64,000 nt of DNA. Source: Paenibacillus dauci (GTDB taxonomy: Bacteria > Bacillota > Bacilli > Paenibacillales > Paenibacillaceae). The position numbers and the translations under genes were made by a program. The stretch is taken from positions 1,539,932-1,603,931 of the forward strand of contig NZ_LAQQ01000001.1 of NCBI RefSeq assembly GCF_000971985.1, read 5' to 3'. The notes beneath the pieces were generated by a model. That model was not told the origin of the DNA. It made no database searches and was given only the letters and a program-made list of their open reading frames with translations. Below are positions 46,628-57,467 of the stretch, piece by piece (positions within the stretch are counted from its first letter, which is position 1; each line of letters begins with the position of its first letter).

Positions 46628-46654
46628 AAAAATCTCCTCCTAAAAATAGATCGG

Positions 46655-49069
46655 TTATGATGCGCCTTGCATGCGGGAAATCATCCATGAAGTTAATTGC
46701 GGCAGATCACTTTCACATAACATATATTCCATTTCAGCCAGTTCGCCAAGTTCCCGGTACAGCTGCGAGCTGTCGAGCGGACGTTTTACCGGAGCATTAT
46801 TCAGCATTACCTGTCCATTCTGACGGATAATAAACTCCAGTTCCTCGAACACTTCCAGCATCATCTGTACCATTCTCACCGAGCTGGAGGTTTTTTGACT
46901 TAGATAGGGAATCAGCTTCGCTTCCTCCGCGATCGTCTCACTGGATTTGACAAGCCACCCGTATATCAGTTTAAAACGATCCCGGTCGGGTATCTGCAGA
47001 CGTTCCTGCTGCTGCGGCCGATCATGGAGCAGGACGATATTTTCAAGAGAAGTGAATCGTTCGAAAATAGTATCCAGCTGCTCGATATGCGCCGGTAATG
47101 ATAACAGACATAATGTGCGTATAGCTTCTGCCCCATACTGTGTGGAGACATGATTGCAAGCTGCGATATCAACTTTTCTATCATAACCCCAAAGGGATAC
47201 ATCCGACAATTGGGTTTTTAAAGTTTTCACCCGATTTTCGCTGCACAATACTCCCAATTGGCCACCTTCTACTCCCATATAACGGGACCATTTCTGCCGA
47301 ATCGTCTTCAAATGCTGCTCCCATTGGCCGGAGCTGCGCCGATCCCAGACCTGAAGCCCGGGTACAGCCAGATCCTGTACCATCAGCTGCGGTTTGCGAT
47401 TACCGCGCCATTCGTTGATACTGGTCTCGGCCAGTATATCAATCCGGTCACCTTCCGACAGCAGCTCGGCCAGTTCACCTTTGCCGAAAGCTATACCTTC
47501 CATCATGGTTCCATCTTGCTCTACCACCAGCCGCAGATGATCCAGCGTTTTGCCGATAGCTTTGGCCTGGGTTACCGTTACACCGCGCAGTACAATACGC
47601 GGCAGTGGATTGGACATACCAAAAGGAGCAAGCTGGTCTAACTCTTCAATCGCAGACAGCGTCAGTTGATCCAGCGTACATTCATGATCTGCTGCTGTCT
47701 GGGGAACCAGATCTTCTTCGGTCAACATACCTGCTGCCCGTTCATTGAGCCGACGACGGAATTCATCCAGCTGGTCACGTTGCAGACTCATGCCTGCTGC
47801 CGATGGATGACCGCCGAAATGATCCATCACATCCTCACAATCAAGCAGCGCTTTATAAATATCATAGCCGGGGATAGAGCGTGCAGAACCTTTGCTCATA
47901 CCTGTCTGTGGATCGATACCCAGTACGATAGTCGGCCGGTAATAGCGATCCAGCAGTTTGGATGCCACTATACCGACCACACCAGGATTCCAGCCTTCAC
48001 CAGCTACGACAATTACATGTGGAATGCTGCCATTGTTCATCGCTTTCTCGGCTTCCAGCATAGCGATAGCTTCCTGCACCATCCGGTTTACCAGATCCTG
48101 CCGTTCCTTGTTCAGCTGATCCAGTTCAAAGGAAATCTGGTCCGCTTCCGCCTGGTTAGTCGTCGTGAGCAGCTCTACCGCACGCTTTGCATGCTCCATG
48201 CGTCCACTGGCATTGATCCGTGGTGCCATGGCAAAAGCAATATGGGTAGCTGACATCTGCGCCGGATCGATCGCTGCAATATTCATCAGCGCGTGTACAC
48301 CGGCAAATGCACTATGCTTCATCCGCTCTACACCCGTACGCACCATCATCCGGTTCTCATCTTCCAGCGGCATCAGATCGGCTACTGTACCGATCGAGAC
48401 GATCTCCAGCCATTCTTCCGGTACCTGGTCCTTGCCGAGCAGTGCTTGTGCCAGCTTGTAGGCCACACCTACACCAGCCAATCCTTTAAAAGGATACGTG
48501 CAGTATTCAAGCTTGGGATTCACGAGCGCACAGGCAGCGGGCAACTCTGCCGGCGGCTCATGATGATCGGTTACGACTACATCGATTCCGAGCGCTGCAG
48601 CATGTGCAATCTGGGACACTGCACTGATACCGGTGTCGACCGTAACAATCAGCGTCACTCCCTGTGCATGTGCCTGATCAATCGCATGGTTATGCAGACC
48701 ATAGCCCTCTTTGGAGCGATGGGGAATATAAATGTCATAATCGGCATTCAGATAGCGCATCAGCTGAATCATCAGTGATGTACTGGATACACCGTCCGCA
48801 TCATAATCGCCATAGATCCATATTTTCTCGCCTGCCGTTAATGCCTGGCGTATACGCTCTACGGCTTCTTTCATCCCGGCTAGCAGATAGGGATCATGAG
48901 ATGTTCTGCGGCTGCCCGACAGGAATTCTGCCGCCTCTGTTTCTCCTGTGTATCCTCTGCCCGCCAGCAATGAAGCAGTTAGGTGGGAGATACCCAGTCT
49001 GGAGCTAAGCATCTCTGCAGCAGCCGGATCGGGATAATGTACATTCCAGTGATATTGTGAATGAATCAT
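46655..49069 (-). CDS. recJ: Single-stranded-DNA-specific exonuclease RecJ
   Basis: An 804-residue DHH-family 5'-3' exonuclease used in repair and fork restart. Motifs I-V are visible: YGDYDADGVSS, VTVDTGIS, VTDHHEPP and GGHPSAAGMSL, then the OB-fold and a long Firmicutes-type C-terminal region. The ATG at 49069 follows AAGGAGG by 6 nt, and lies 11 nt after the stop of the cation-facilitator gene, so translation is probably coupled. Next gene is apt. Confidence 0.96.
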   Translation of the reverse strand: MIHSQYHWNVHYPDPAAAEMLSSRLGISHLTASLLAGRGYTGETEAAEFLSGSRRTSHDPYLLAGMKEAVERIRQALTAGEKIWIYGDYDADGVSSTSLMIQLMRYLNADYDIYIPHRSKEGYGLHNHAIDQAHAQGVTLIVTVDTGISAVSQIAHAAALGIDVVVTDHHEPPAELPAACALVNPKLEYCTYPFKGLAGVGVAYKLAQALLGKDQVPEEWLEIVSIGTVADLMPLEDENRMMVRTGVERMKHSAFAGVHALMNIAAIDPAQMSATHIAFAMAPRINASGRMEHAKRAVELLTTTNQAEADQISFELDQLNKERQDLVNRMVQEAIAMLEAEKAMNNGSIPHVIVVAGEGWNPGVVGIVASKLLDRYYRPTIVLGIDPQTGMSKGSARSIPGYDIYKALLDCEDVMDHFGGHPSAAGMSLQRDQLDEFRRRLNERAAGMLTEEDLVPQTAADHECTLDQLTLSAIEELDQLAPFGMSNPLPRIVLRGVTVTQAKAIGKTLDHLRLVVEQDGTMMEGIAFGKGELAELLSEGDRIDILAETSINEWRGNRKPQLMVQDLAVPGLQVWDRRSSGQWEQHLKTIRQKWSRYMGVEGGQLGVLCSENRVKTLKTQLSDVSLWGYDRKVDIAACNHVSTQYGAEAIRTLCLLSLPAHIEQLDTIFERFTSLENIVLLHDRPQQQERLQIPDRDRFKLIYGWLVKSSETIAEEAKLIPYLSQKTSSSVRMVQMMLEVFEELEFIIRQNGQVMLNNAPVKRPLDSSQLYRELGELAEMEYMLCESDLPQLTSWMISRMQGAS

Positions 49070-49080
49070 GATGTGCCTCC

Positions 49081-50067
49081 TTAATGAATCATGCCGTCGC
49101 CGGACTTTTCCCGGCTTTGTGTCCACTCGTAATTGGACTTGTACGGATAGCCTCCCGTATACGGCAGAATCTGTACTTCTACACTGCTTACATGAGCAAA
49201 TCGAGTAAGCAGCAGATTTTTGGCATAGTCTGCAATTTCTGCTGCAGCCTGTACGCTAATCTGGGGATTAACTCCTATTTTTAGATGAATCCTTAGACCA
49301 TCTCTGTATTCCTGGGCTTTCAGATCTTCAATCGTAATGACACCCTGTACACGCTGCACAGTATCCATAAAGTCAGCGGCATCTTCACGCTCCAGTTCCT
49401 GAACCAGCGTACCATAGACAGTCTGACTGGCCATCCGATAGCCCTGACGCCATAGAATTACTGCGACCAAAATAGCAGAGACCGGCTCTATATAATACAG
49501 GTTATCCATCTGCAGTTCCAGTGCCGCAATCGTACCGAGCATGCCAGCCAATACGAGGATTGAGGAATACAGTGAATAACGATGCATATCCACTTCTTCG
49601 GCCGCCCTCGTGTTTCCTTGCTTTTTCGCATAACGATAACGATAGCGGAATAATGCTTCATTGACTGCCATCGCCAGAAAAACAACTACAATCGCATAGG
49701 GCTTGGGATCAGGAGTCTGCTCGGACATCAGATCACGCACCGCAGATATGGCAATCTCCAGGCCACCAAGCAGCAGCAAGACCGTCAACAGCAGATTCGT
49801 AAATGGAGCAGCTGTCTTGTTATACCGTTCTTTGGAGGCTGCATGATCTTCCCCTGTCCGGCGACTTTGCCTACCCTGATGCCTTTTGGACAGGCGCTCT
49901 GCCAGACTGCTGACTGCACTGGAAGCTGTATAGAGAGCATCTCCCATTAATGCCTTGTTGCTGGCCGCATAAGCGGTGACTGCTTTGACTATAGCCAGTA
50001 TTAATCCAGCCAGTATGGATGTCCAGAATACTTTTCCCTGCTGACGGATATCGTTATTTCTCACCAT
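49081..50067 (-). CDS. Cation diffusion facilitator family protein with degenerate metal site
   Basis: A 328-residue CDF-fold protein with six predicted membrane segments and a C-terminal cytoplasmic ferredoxin-like domain (TIEDLKAQEYRDGLRIHLKIGVNP). The usual Asp-x3-Asp of TM2 reads Asp-x3-Thr (GDALYTAS), and the His-x3-Asp of TM5 reads His-x3-Leu (MHRYSLYSS), so two of four metal ligands are missing. Transport of Zn2+ or Mn2+ is therefore doubtful. AGGAGGAAGT precedes the ATG. It is tightly linked to recJ and apt. Confidence 0.82.
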   Translation of the reverse strand: MVRNNDIRQQGKVFWTSILAGLILAIVKAVTAYAASNKALMGDALYTASSAVSSLAERLSKRHQGRQSRRTGEDHAASKERYNKTAAPFTNLLLTVLLLLGGLEIAISAVRDLMSEQTPDPKPYAIVVVFLAMAVNEALFRYRYRYAKKQGNTRAAEEVDMHRYSLYSSILVLAGMLGTIAALELQMDNLYYIEPVSAILVAVILWRQGYRMASQTVYGTLVQELEREDAADFMDTVQRVQGVITIEDLKAQEYRDGLRIHLKIGVNPQISVQAAAEIADYAKNLLLTRFAHVSSVEVQILPYTGGYPYKSNYEWTQSREKSGDGMIH

Positions 50068-50087
50068 ACTTCCTCCTAAGACAAGAT

Positions 50088-50123
50088 GAAGCCGCGTCGG
50101 TATGAGGACCAGGACGCGGCTTC
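50088..50123 (-). terminator. Inverted repeat between secF and the CDF gene
   Basis: Perfect 11-bp arms GAAGCCGCGTC/GACGCGGCTTC in the 76-nt gap. The following minus-strand sequence is ATCTTGTCTT, a modest T-rich tail, so termination after secF may be partial. Confidence 0.6.
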
Positions 50124-50143
50124 AGGCAGGTTAGCTTGCGATG

Positions 50144-51055
50144 TTAGGCCGTCGTCTTCGACGGTGCTTTCGCTTTTGGTTTCTGTCTGTTTTTGAGTAC
50201 CAACCACAGTGGACTTGCGATAAAGATCGAAGAGTAAGCTCCGAAAGCAAGACCGATCATCATAGCCAGCGAGAACATACGAATGGACTCACTACCCAAA
50301 ATGAACAACAGCAGACAAGCGATGAATACAGTCAGTACCGTATTCAAGGAGCGTGTCATGGTTTGAGAAATACTCTTGTTTACGATATCGGCAACATCTC
50401 CGCGTTTTTTCTGTTTGGCAAAACGCAGATTCTCACGGATACGGTCAAAGATAACAATCGTATCGTTCAGGGAATAACCGATAATCGTCAGTACAGCAGT
50501 GATAAATGTCAGATCCACTTCCAGACGGAAAATGGAGAAAATCGAAATGACCAGGAATGCATCATGCAGCAGCGCTACTACAGAAGCTACCGCAAAACGC
50601 CATTCGAAACGGATTGTTACATAGATGATAATTCCAAGGCTGGCAAGCAATACGGCCCAGAGGGCATTACGCTCAAGCTCTTTGGCAATCGTTGGATCGA
50701 CGGTATTAACTTCAAAGGAAGCACCGCTGTCCAATTGCTTGTTGAATGCCTGTTTGAGCTGATTTTCCTGTGTATCAGTCAGTACTGTTTCAAAACGGAT
50801 AGACATCCGTCCGTCTCCACCGATATTGATACTTGGATCCTTGCCTATATTGAGGCTGTCTACTACAGGTTTTACCTGCTCTTCTGTTAATGTTTTGGTC
50901 AGCGTCACATCGACATTGGAACCCGAACGGAAATCAACGCCATAATTCAATCCGGCAACTGCCAACGAAATAATACCGGCAATTGTCAAAATAATGGAGA
51001 ATGTATAAAAATACTTACTCAGTTTAACAAAGTCATAATTCCACTTAAAGCGCAT
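50144..51055 (-). CDS. secF: Protein translocase subunit SecF
   Basis: A 303-residue membrane protein with six segments and the SecF signatures GVDFRSGSNVDV and YSLNDTIVIFDRIREN. With SecD it uses the proton gradient to pull exported proteins through SecYEG. The ATG at 51055 has AAAGGAG 8 nt upstream and overlaps the 3' end of secD by 11 nt. In B. subtilis SecD and SecF are one fused protein; here they are separate. Confidence 0.97.
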   Translation of the reverse strand: MRFKWNYDFVKLSKYFYTFSIILTIAGIISLAVAGLNYGVDFRSGSNVDVTLTKTLTEEQVKPVVDSLNIGKDPSINIGGDGRMSIRFETVLTDTQENQLKQAFNKQLDSGASFEVNTVDPTIAKELERNALWAVLLASLGIIIYVTIRFEWRFAVASVVALLHDAFLVISIFSIFRLEVDLTFITAVLTIIGYSLNDTIVIFDRIRENLRFAKQKKRGDVADIVNKSISQTMTRSLNTVLTVFIACLLLFILGSESIRMFSLAMMIGLAFGAYSSIFIASPLWLVLKNRQKPKAKAPSKTTA

Positions 51056-52505
51056 CGCGTTCACTCTCCTTTACGCCGAAATACTCCGGTTTGTTAACCA
51101 GTTTCCCTTTGACGAGCAGGGACAGTAAAAAGCGGGAGAAGAACACGTTGGTAACGATACTTACAAGAATATTGAAAATCAATACCAATGCAAAGCCTCT
51201 TACAGCACCTGTACCCAGAGCAAACATTACAGCAGCTGCAATAATGGTAGTTAACTGGGCATCCATGATCGTACCGAATGAACTTCTGCTTCCCGCTTTG
51301 AACGCAGACGGGATACTCTTACCGTTGCGAATCTCATCCTTGATACGCTCATAGGTGATGATATTGGAATCGACTGCCATACCCACACCCAGGATAAAGG
51401 CTGCGATACCCGGCAATGTCAATGTGAAATTACCTGCAACAAAGATCATAACCGTGAGCCATACATAGGTGATAATACTGAATCCGGCAATCAGACCCGG
51501 AATACGATATACCAGAATCATAAAGATCAGAATGATAATAGAAGCTATGATACCAGCTTTCAGGGTTTCGTTCAGAGACTGTTGTCCCAAAGATGCTCCT
51601 ACACTCTGTGAATAGATTTCGGTCAATTTCAGCGGCAGTGCGCCCAGGTTGATCTGGTCTTTGAGCTGCTGTGCTTCCTGAACGGTGTAGCTGCCGGAAA
51701 TGCTGGCTTTGCCATCTGTCAGTTCAGCTCGTACAGTTGGTGCGGACAGCAGTTGACCATTCAGGAAGATTCCGAGCGGCTGATTGATCAGACGTTTGGT
51801 AATCTCTCCGAATTTTTTGGCATCTTTGACTTCGATCGTGATCTCTGGCTGCTGCAGTGAGTTATACACTACGGATGCGCCGTTTTCTTTGAAGTCATCA
51901 CCAGTCAATTCGATTTTACAATAAAGTTTTGCCGGATCTTCATTGGCATAAGTATTTTCTGTAGCTGTAGCGCCGGCTCCTGTGTCAGGAGTTACAGTCA
52001 CTCCCTGCGGCAATCCTTCGGTCTGTGCGGACACAGGATTGCTATCCGAAGATTTGCTATCGGTACTGCTCTTTGTTTCTGCAGCTTTGGACTTGTTAAT
52101 GTCCTGCTTCTCGGAAGGCGCACTTCCTGATTGCTTGGAAGCATCCGTGGAACATCCATCCATACTGCGGAACGTAAGTTCAGCCGGTTCTTTCATGGTC
52201 TTGCGGACAGTTGCTTCATCCGTAACACCGGCAATTCTCAGACGAATACGATCTGTACCCTCTGTTGTAATTTCCGGCTCACTTGTACCAAGGGCATTGG
52301 CACGCTGTTCCAAACTTCTTGCAGTCTGCGTCAGAGATTCTCTGGTAACTGCTTCCCCCTGCGTGGTTGGCGTAGCCTGATACAAGATTTCAAAACCGCC
52401 TTTAAGATCGAGTCCCAGACGGACATCTTTAAATAGCGGGGTCGTTGTACCGATAATACCGGCTACGACAAGTATGACGACTATGAAGCTGATGATTCTG
52501 TTCAT
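51045..52505 (-). CDS. secD: Protein translocase subunit SecD
   Basis: A 486-residue protein with the N-terminal membrane segment, the D1 motif LGLDLKGGFEILYQ and the C-terminal five-segment RND-type domain (AFILGVGMAVDSNIITYERIKDE). Residues about 117-184 are a Ser/Lys/Asp/Thr-rich low-complexity insertion inside the first periplasmic-type domain, probably disordered. The ATG at 52505 has AAGGGGA 12 nt upstream, a long spacing. It overlaps secF. Confidence 0.96.
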   Translation of the reverse strand: MNRIISFIVVILVVAGIIGTTTPLFKDVRLGLDLKGGFEILYQATPTTQGEAVTRESLTQTARSLEQRANALGTSEPEITTEGTDRIRLRIAGVTDEATVRKTMKEPAELTFRSMDGCSTDASKQSGSAPSEKQDINKSKAAETKSSTDSKSSDSNPVSAQTEGLPQGVTVTPDTGAGATATENTYANEDPAKLYCKIELTGDDFKENGASVVYNSLQQPEITIEVKDAKKFGEITKRLINQPLGIFLNGQLLSAPTVRAELTDGKASISGSYTVQEAQQLKDQINLGALPLKLTEIYSQSVGASLGQQSLNETLKAGIIASIIILIFMILVYRIPGLIAGFSIITYVWLTVMIFVAGNFTLTLPGIAAFILGVGMAVDSNIITYERIKDEIRNGKSIPSAFKAGSRSSFGTIMDAQLTTIIAAAVMFALGTGAVRGFALVLIFNILVSIVTNVFFSRFLLSLLVKGKLVNKPEYFGVKESERDAL

Positions 52506-52720
52506 CCCGTATGTGGTTCCCCTTTCATTCTCAATATTCCTATTATAGCGATGCGGCAAATGACAGTCAATTTACCAATGGTCAGCAAAACAAACAGGCT
52601 GATGCCTGTCAGACACCGGCCCAGCTCATTCTTGGTCCAATGAGAAAATTAAATTTACCTGCGAACACACCTTACCATCTGGCAGACGATCTGTGCAATA
52701 CCATATTTCTGTCAACAAGA

Positions 52721-53011
52721 TTATCCGTGCAATGGAGGTATCCGTTCCTGCATATCCGCGCTTTCCATTTTCTTATAGGAAGACATCGTCAGATAATGCA
52801 TCAACTGATTGGGTTTCATTGATAAAATATCGTTGACCAGCTCGTACAGCCGGGGCATACCCTGCTTTTCATACTTGTTATTCAGGCAGTCCCATAATTC
52901 TTCCGAAGTCAGCTGTTCATATCCAAGCATCGCAAACTCTTCGATTTTGCTCTGGCATAGCGAGTCAATCAGTTCTGTCAATTCCGCATTGCTTAATTCG
53001 TCCATGTCCAC
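52721..53011 (-). CDS. comN: Post-transcriptional regulator ComN-like protein
   Basis: A 96-residue helical acidic protein (LSNAELTELIDSLCQSKIEEFAMLGYEQLTSEELWDCL) of the ComN family. In B. subtilis ComN acts on comE mRNA and localises to division sites with DivIVA. I favour the GTG at 53011, 5 nt after AAGGT; an ATG at 53005 is an alternative. It lies 216 nt upstream of secD, the same linkage as in B. subtilis. Confidence 0.85.
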   Translation of the reverse strand: MDMDELSNAELTELIDSLCQSKIEEFAMLGYEQLTSEELWDCLNNKYEKQGMPRLYELVNDILSMKPNQLMHYLTMSSYKKMESADMQERIPPLHG

Positions 53012-53159
53012 CAGCTACCTTCCTGTTGCTTATGACTACATTGTATTAAATGATCATTATTGCTGCCTCATAATCTATACAGGTTACACATTCTTCAACT
53101 GTACCCTAATTCCTGCCAGTCGCCTAGTGTAATGCGCATAATAATGGAGAAATTTCTGT

Positions 53160-54479
53160 TTACAATACAACGGTATATACATACCATGATGCAATCAGTA
53201 GCGAAATAAGTGTCAGTGGCAGACCTACTCTCAGGAATTCCAGATAACCAAGACGCTGCTGGCGGCGGTCAGCCATGGAAGCTGCAATCAGTCCAGCTGC
53301 AGAACCCAGCAGTGTTCCACTTCCCCCAATACCTGCACCAATAGACAACGCCCACCATAACGGATTAATAACAGCAGGTGTGGAAGCTCCCATTTGCACG
53401 GCTGTGTCCTGAACAAGCGGAATCATGACTGCAATCCATGGCATATAATCCATTACTGAAGATAACAAACCGGTTGTCCAGAGCAGAATCAGAGCAACCC
53501 ATGACATATCGCCATTTGTAAGTTCAATCAGATAACGAGCTCCCGTCTGAATCCAGCCGGTCTCCACCAATCCTCCTGCCAGGATAAATAAGCCTGCAAA
53601 AAATAACAGGGTGTCCCATTCCAGATGACGCAATATAGATAGGGGCTTCGCTCCTGTTGCTATCGCAGCAACCAGCATAACCAGCGCTCCGGCTGCTGCC
53701 ACGATAGATAAACGAAGATCCAGCCAGGATCCGATAACAAGTCCTGCTATCACCAATACAAAGACCAATAGTACTAAAAAAGCAAGTTTTCTGTTCTCGA
53801 TAGAGCTTGTTACTTCCTGCTCCAGATTTAGTGTTCTCACCGTATGTGAGGCAGTGCGGAAGTTTTGCCAATACAATAGAGCAATCAGCAGCAGATTCAC
53901 TGCCAGCAGAATGAGCATCAATGGTCCCAGCATTGTAACGAAAGATACAAAAGTCAGCTGTGGATTGGCAGTACCGATCCACATATTGGCCGGATTGCCG
54001 ATCAATGTAGCTGTTCCTCCAATATTACTGGTAATGATCGCTGCAATCAGAAAAGGAGCAGGTTTCATTTTCAGCAGATTTGTCACGGTAAATATAACAG
54101 GTACCATCAAAATAATGATTGTTACATGATCTAGCAGTGCAGCTCCAAGAGCTGTCCATATCATTAGAATAACGAAAAGAAGCAGCGGATTGCTGCGTGT
54201 CCATCCCAGACTCCGGATGACCGCATAATGAACCAGTCCACTACGGCTCATAACGCCTGCAATCACCAGCATGCTCATCCAGAGCAGCAGAGTATCCCAA
54301 TTGATATGCGTCGTATAGGCATTTTGCCAATGTACAAGACCCAGCAGCAAAAACAATACTGCTCCAATAACGGCGATCATCGCCCGATTCAGCTGATCTG
54401 TTATCCATATGGCATATATAACTAGAAAAATAACGATAGCTGCTGTCGGCTGCCATGTCATCATCTCCGATACTTGCAT
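53160..54479 (-). CDS. ArsB/NhaD-type ion permease (SLC13/IT superfamily)
   Basis: A 439-residue transporter with 11-12 membrane segments. NIGGTATLIGNPANMWIG and the C-terminal counterpart GIGGSGTLLGSAAGLIA are the paired re-entrant motifs of the ion transporter superfamily; LDHVTIIILMVPVIFTVT is typical of ArsB/NhaD/YbiR proteins. Substrate could be an anion such as arsenite, or Na+ in exchange for H+; no ars genes are nearby. The ATG at 54479 follows AAAGGAT by 8 nt. It sits in a conserved secretion block without obvious connection. Confidence 0.85.
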   Translation of the reverse strand: MQVSEMMTWQPTAAIVIFLVIYAIWITDQLNRAMIAVIGAVLFLLLGLVHWQNAYTTHINWDTLLLWMSMLVIAGVMSRSGLVHYAVIRSLGWTRSNPLLLFVILMIWTALGAALLDHVTIIILMVPVIFTVTNLLKMKPAPFLIAAIITSNIGGTATLIGNPANMWIGTANPQLTFVSFVTMLGPLMLILLAVNLLLIALLYWQNFRTASHTVRTLNLEQEVTSSIENRKLAFLVLLVFVLVIAGLVIGSWLDLRLSIVAAAGALVMLVAAIATGAKPLSILRHLEWDTLLFFAGLFILAGGLVETGWIQTGARYLIELTNGDMSWVALILLWTTGLLSSVMDYMPWIAVMIPLVQDTAVQMGASTPAVINPLWWALSIGAGIGGSGTLLGSAAGLIAASMADRRQQRLGYLEFLRVGLPLTLISLLIASWYVYTVVL

Positions 54480-54604
54480 GATACACATCCTTTCTCCCAT
54501 TCCATTATCCGGTTTATTCATCAGTTTCCCATCATGCCCCGGCTCAATTCGCTATCATAATGAAATTCCTTCAGGATAGCAAAGCCCAAATTAGCAGTTA
54601 TTAA

Positions 54605-54637
54605 CAAAAAAAGCAGACCTGCAGGCAGGTCCGCTTT
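54605..54637 (-). terminator. Terminator after yajC
   Basis: AAGCGGACCTG-cctg-CAGGTCTGCTT followed by TTTTT on the minus strand. Confidence 0.85.
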
Positions 54638-54677
54638 GGTAACAATTTATGAATGGTTCCGTTTTGCCGGGATTCGC

Positions 54678-54995
54678 TTAGACTTTGGCAACCGGAGCAG
54701 TATCCTTGGCAGTAGAATGACTGATCGCCGAACGGTCGAATGTCAATTTAGTGACATCGTTTACACGCAGTACTACAATATCATCTGTGATCTCCGTAAT
54801 TGTTCCGTGCAGACCACCGATTGTTACGACTTTATCGCCTTTTCCGAGTGTATTCAGCATCATGTTGCGCTGTTTTTGTTTCTTTTGCTGAGGACGAATC
54901 AGCAGGAAATAGAATACAACAAACATCAATACAAATGGAATGATAGCTCCCAAAATTCCAGTACCGCCACCAGCGGCTGCTGCTAAATTAAACAT
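54678..54995 (-). CDS. yajC: Preprotein translocase auxiliary subunit YajC
   Basis: A 105-residue protein with one N-terminal membrane segment (about 14-35), the family motif FYFLLIRPQQKKQKQRNMML and the KGDKVVTIGGLHGTI domain. It associates with SecDF. AAAAGGGGGC precedes the ATG. It follows tgt, the conserved queA-tgt-yajC order, and ends at a strong terminator. Confidence 0.95.
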   Translation of the reverse strand: MFNLAAAAGGGTGILGAIIPFVLMFVVFYFLLIRPQQKKQKQRNMMLNTLGKGDKVVTIGGLHGTITEITDDIVVLRVNDVTKLTFDRSAISHSTAKDTAPVAKV

Positions 54996-55128
54996 GGTAT
55001 TGCCCCCTTTTTAATATAAACCGGGGACCGGAGTTCCGGTACCCGAAGTGTTTCCAGCTGTTGTTCGGCAAAATATACAGCGATGATCCGGTACATCATT
55101 CAATGTTCTTTATGATACAGTATTCGGT

Positions 55129-56295
<1,167 letters not shown>

Positions 56296-56313
56296 TTAAT
56301 AGGCAAAACAGAA

Positions 56314-56334
56314 AGGACCGGCAGAACCGGTCCT
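56314..56334 (-). terminator. Hairpin between queA and tgt
   Basis: AGGACCGG-5 nt-CCGGTCCT followed on the minus strand by TTCTGTTTTG. Probably a partial terminator inside the queA-tgt-yajC operon. Confidence 0.65.
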
Positions 56335-56432
56335 GCAATCAACCGACATTTAATTATAACGGAGCAACCCCATGAAGCACAATATATGTTCGTACTGATA
56401 TATTTATTATTTACAGATGTTTGTTTATCGAT

Positions 56433-57461
56433 TTAATAAATAAACATCGCATCGCCAAAACTAAAGAACCGATATTCACGCTCAATCGCTTCCTGATACG
56501 CTGCCATAATATGCTCGCGTCCGGCCAGCGCACTGACCAGCATGACCAAAGTGGATTTGGGCAGATGGAAATTGGTGATCATGGCATCAACCAGACCAAA
56601 GGTATGCCCCGGGTAAATAAAGATCTGTGTCCAACCACTTGCTGCTTCCAGCGGACGATCCTGGAAATCACGAGCCACTGTTTCCAGGGTGCGTGCCGAA
56701 GTGGTACCTACCGCGATTACCCGGCCGCCGCGTGCTTTGGTTTCATTCAGCAGCGTCGCTGTCTCCGCAGGTAATGAATAATATTCTTCATGCATGACAT
56801 GCTCTTCGATCGTCTCTGCGCTCATCGGCCGGAAGGTTCCCAGACCGACATGCAGTGTAACAAATCCGATTTGTACACCTTTGGCACGAATCTGGTCCAG
56901 CAGTTCTGTAGTGAAATGCAGACCGGCTGTAGGAGCAGCCGCCGAGCCTTCATTTTTGGCATAGACCGTTTGATAACGTTCACGATCATCCAGCGTCTCC
57001 TTAATATAAGGAGGCAGCGGCATTTCACCCAGACGATCCAGAATTTCCTGAAAAATCCCTTCATACCTGAAAGAAAGTACACGCATCCCCATATCGCCTT
57101 CTTCTTCAATTACCGCTTCCAGTTCGTCACTGAAATGAATAACTGCACCGGTTTTAATCTTTTTTCCCGGTTTCACAAGCGCTTCCCAGCGATCCCCTTC
57201 CAACTGAGTCAGCAGCAGAATCTCTGCTTTGGCTCCTGTATCCTTTTTCGTTCCGAACAGACGTGCAGGAATAACACGTGTATCGTTCAGAATCAGGGTA
57301 TCGCCTTCATGGAAATAATTAATGATATCTGCAAAATGCTCATGCTGCACATCACCAGTTGTTTTGTTCAGCGTCAACAGACGGGACGCTGTACGTTCTT
57401 TGAGCGGTACCTGCGCGATCAAATGCTCCGGCAGGTTAAAATCATACATATCTACTTTCAT
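56433..57461 (-). CDS. queA: S-adenosylmethionine:tRNA ribosyltransferase-isomerase
   Basis: A 342-residue enzyme adding epoxycyclopentanediol from S-adenosylmethionine to preQ1-34, forming epoxyqueuosine. Conserved segments [30 protein letters not shown] and [20 protein letters not shown] are all present. The ATG at 57461 gives the exact B. subtilis length and has AGGA 9 nt upstream. It starts 6 nt past the stop of the SpoIID-domain gene, so it is co-transcribed with it. Confidence 0.97.
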   Translation of the reverse strand: MKVDMYDFNLPEHLIAQVPLKERTASRLLTLNKTTGDVQHEHFADIINYFHEGDTLILNDTRVIPARLFGTKKDTGAKAEILLLTQLEGDRWEALVKPGKKIKTGAVIHFSDELEAVIEEEGDMGMRVLSFRYEGIFQEILDRLGEMPLPPYIKETLDDRERYQTVYAKNEGSAAAPTAGLHFTTELLDQIRAKGVQIGFVTLHVGLGTFRPMSAETIEEHVMHEEYYSLPAETATLLNETKARGGRVIAVGTTSARTLETVARDFQDRPLEAASGWTQIFIYPGHTFGLVDAMITNFHLPKSTLVMLVSALAGREHIMAAYQEAIEREYRFFSFGDAMFIY

Positions 57462-57467
57462 CTTCAT

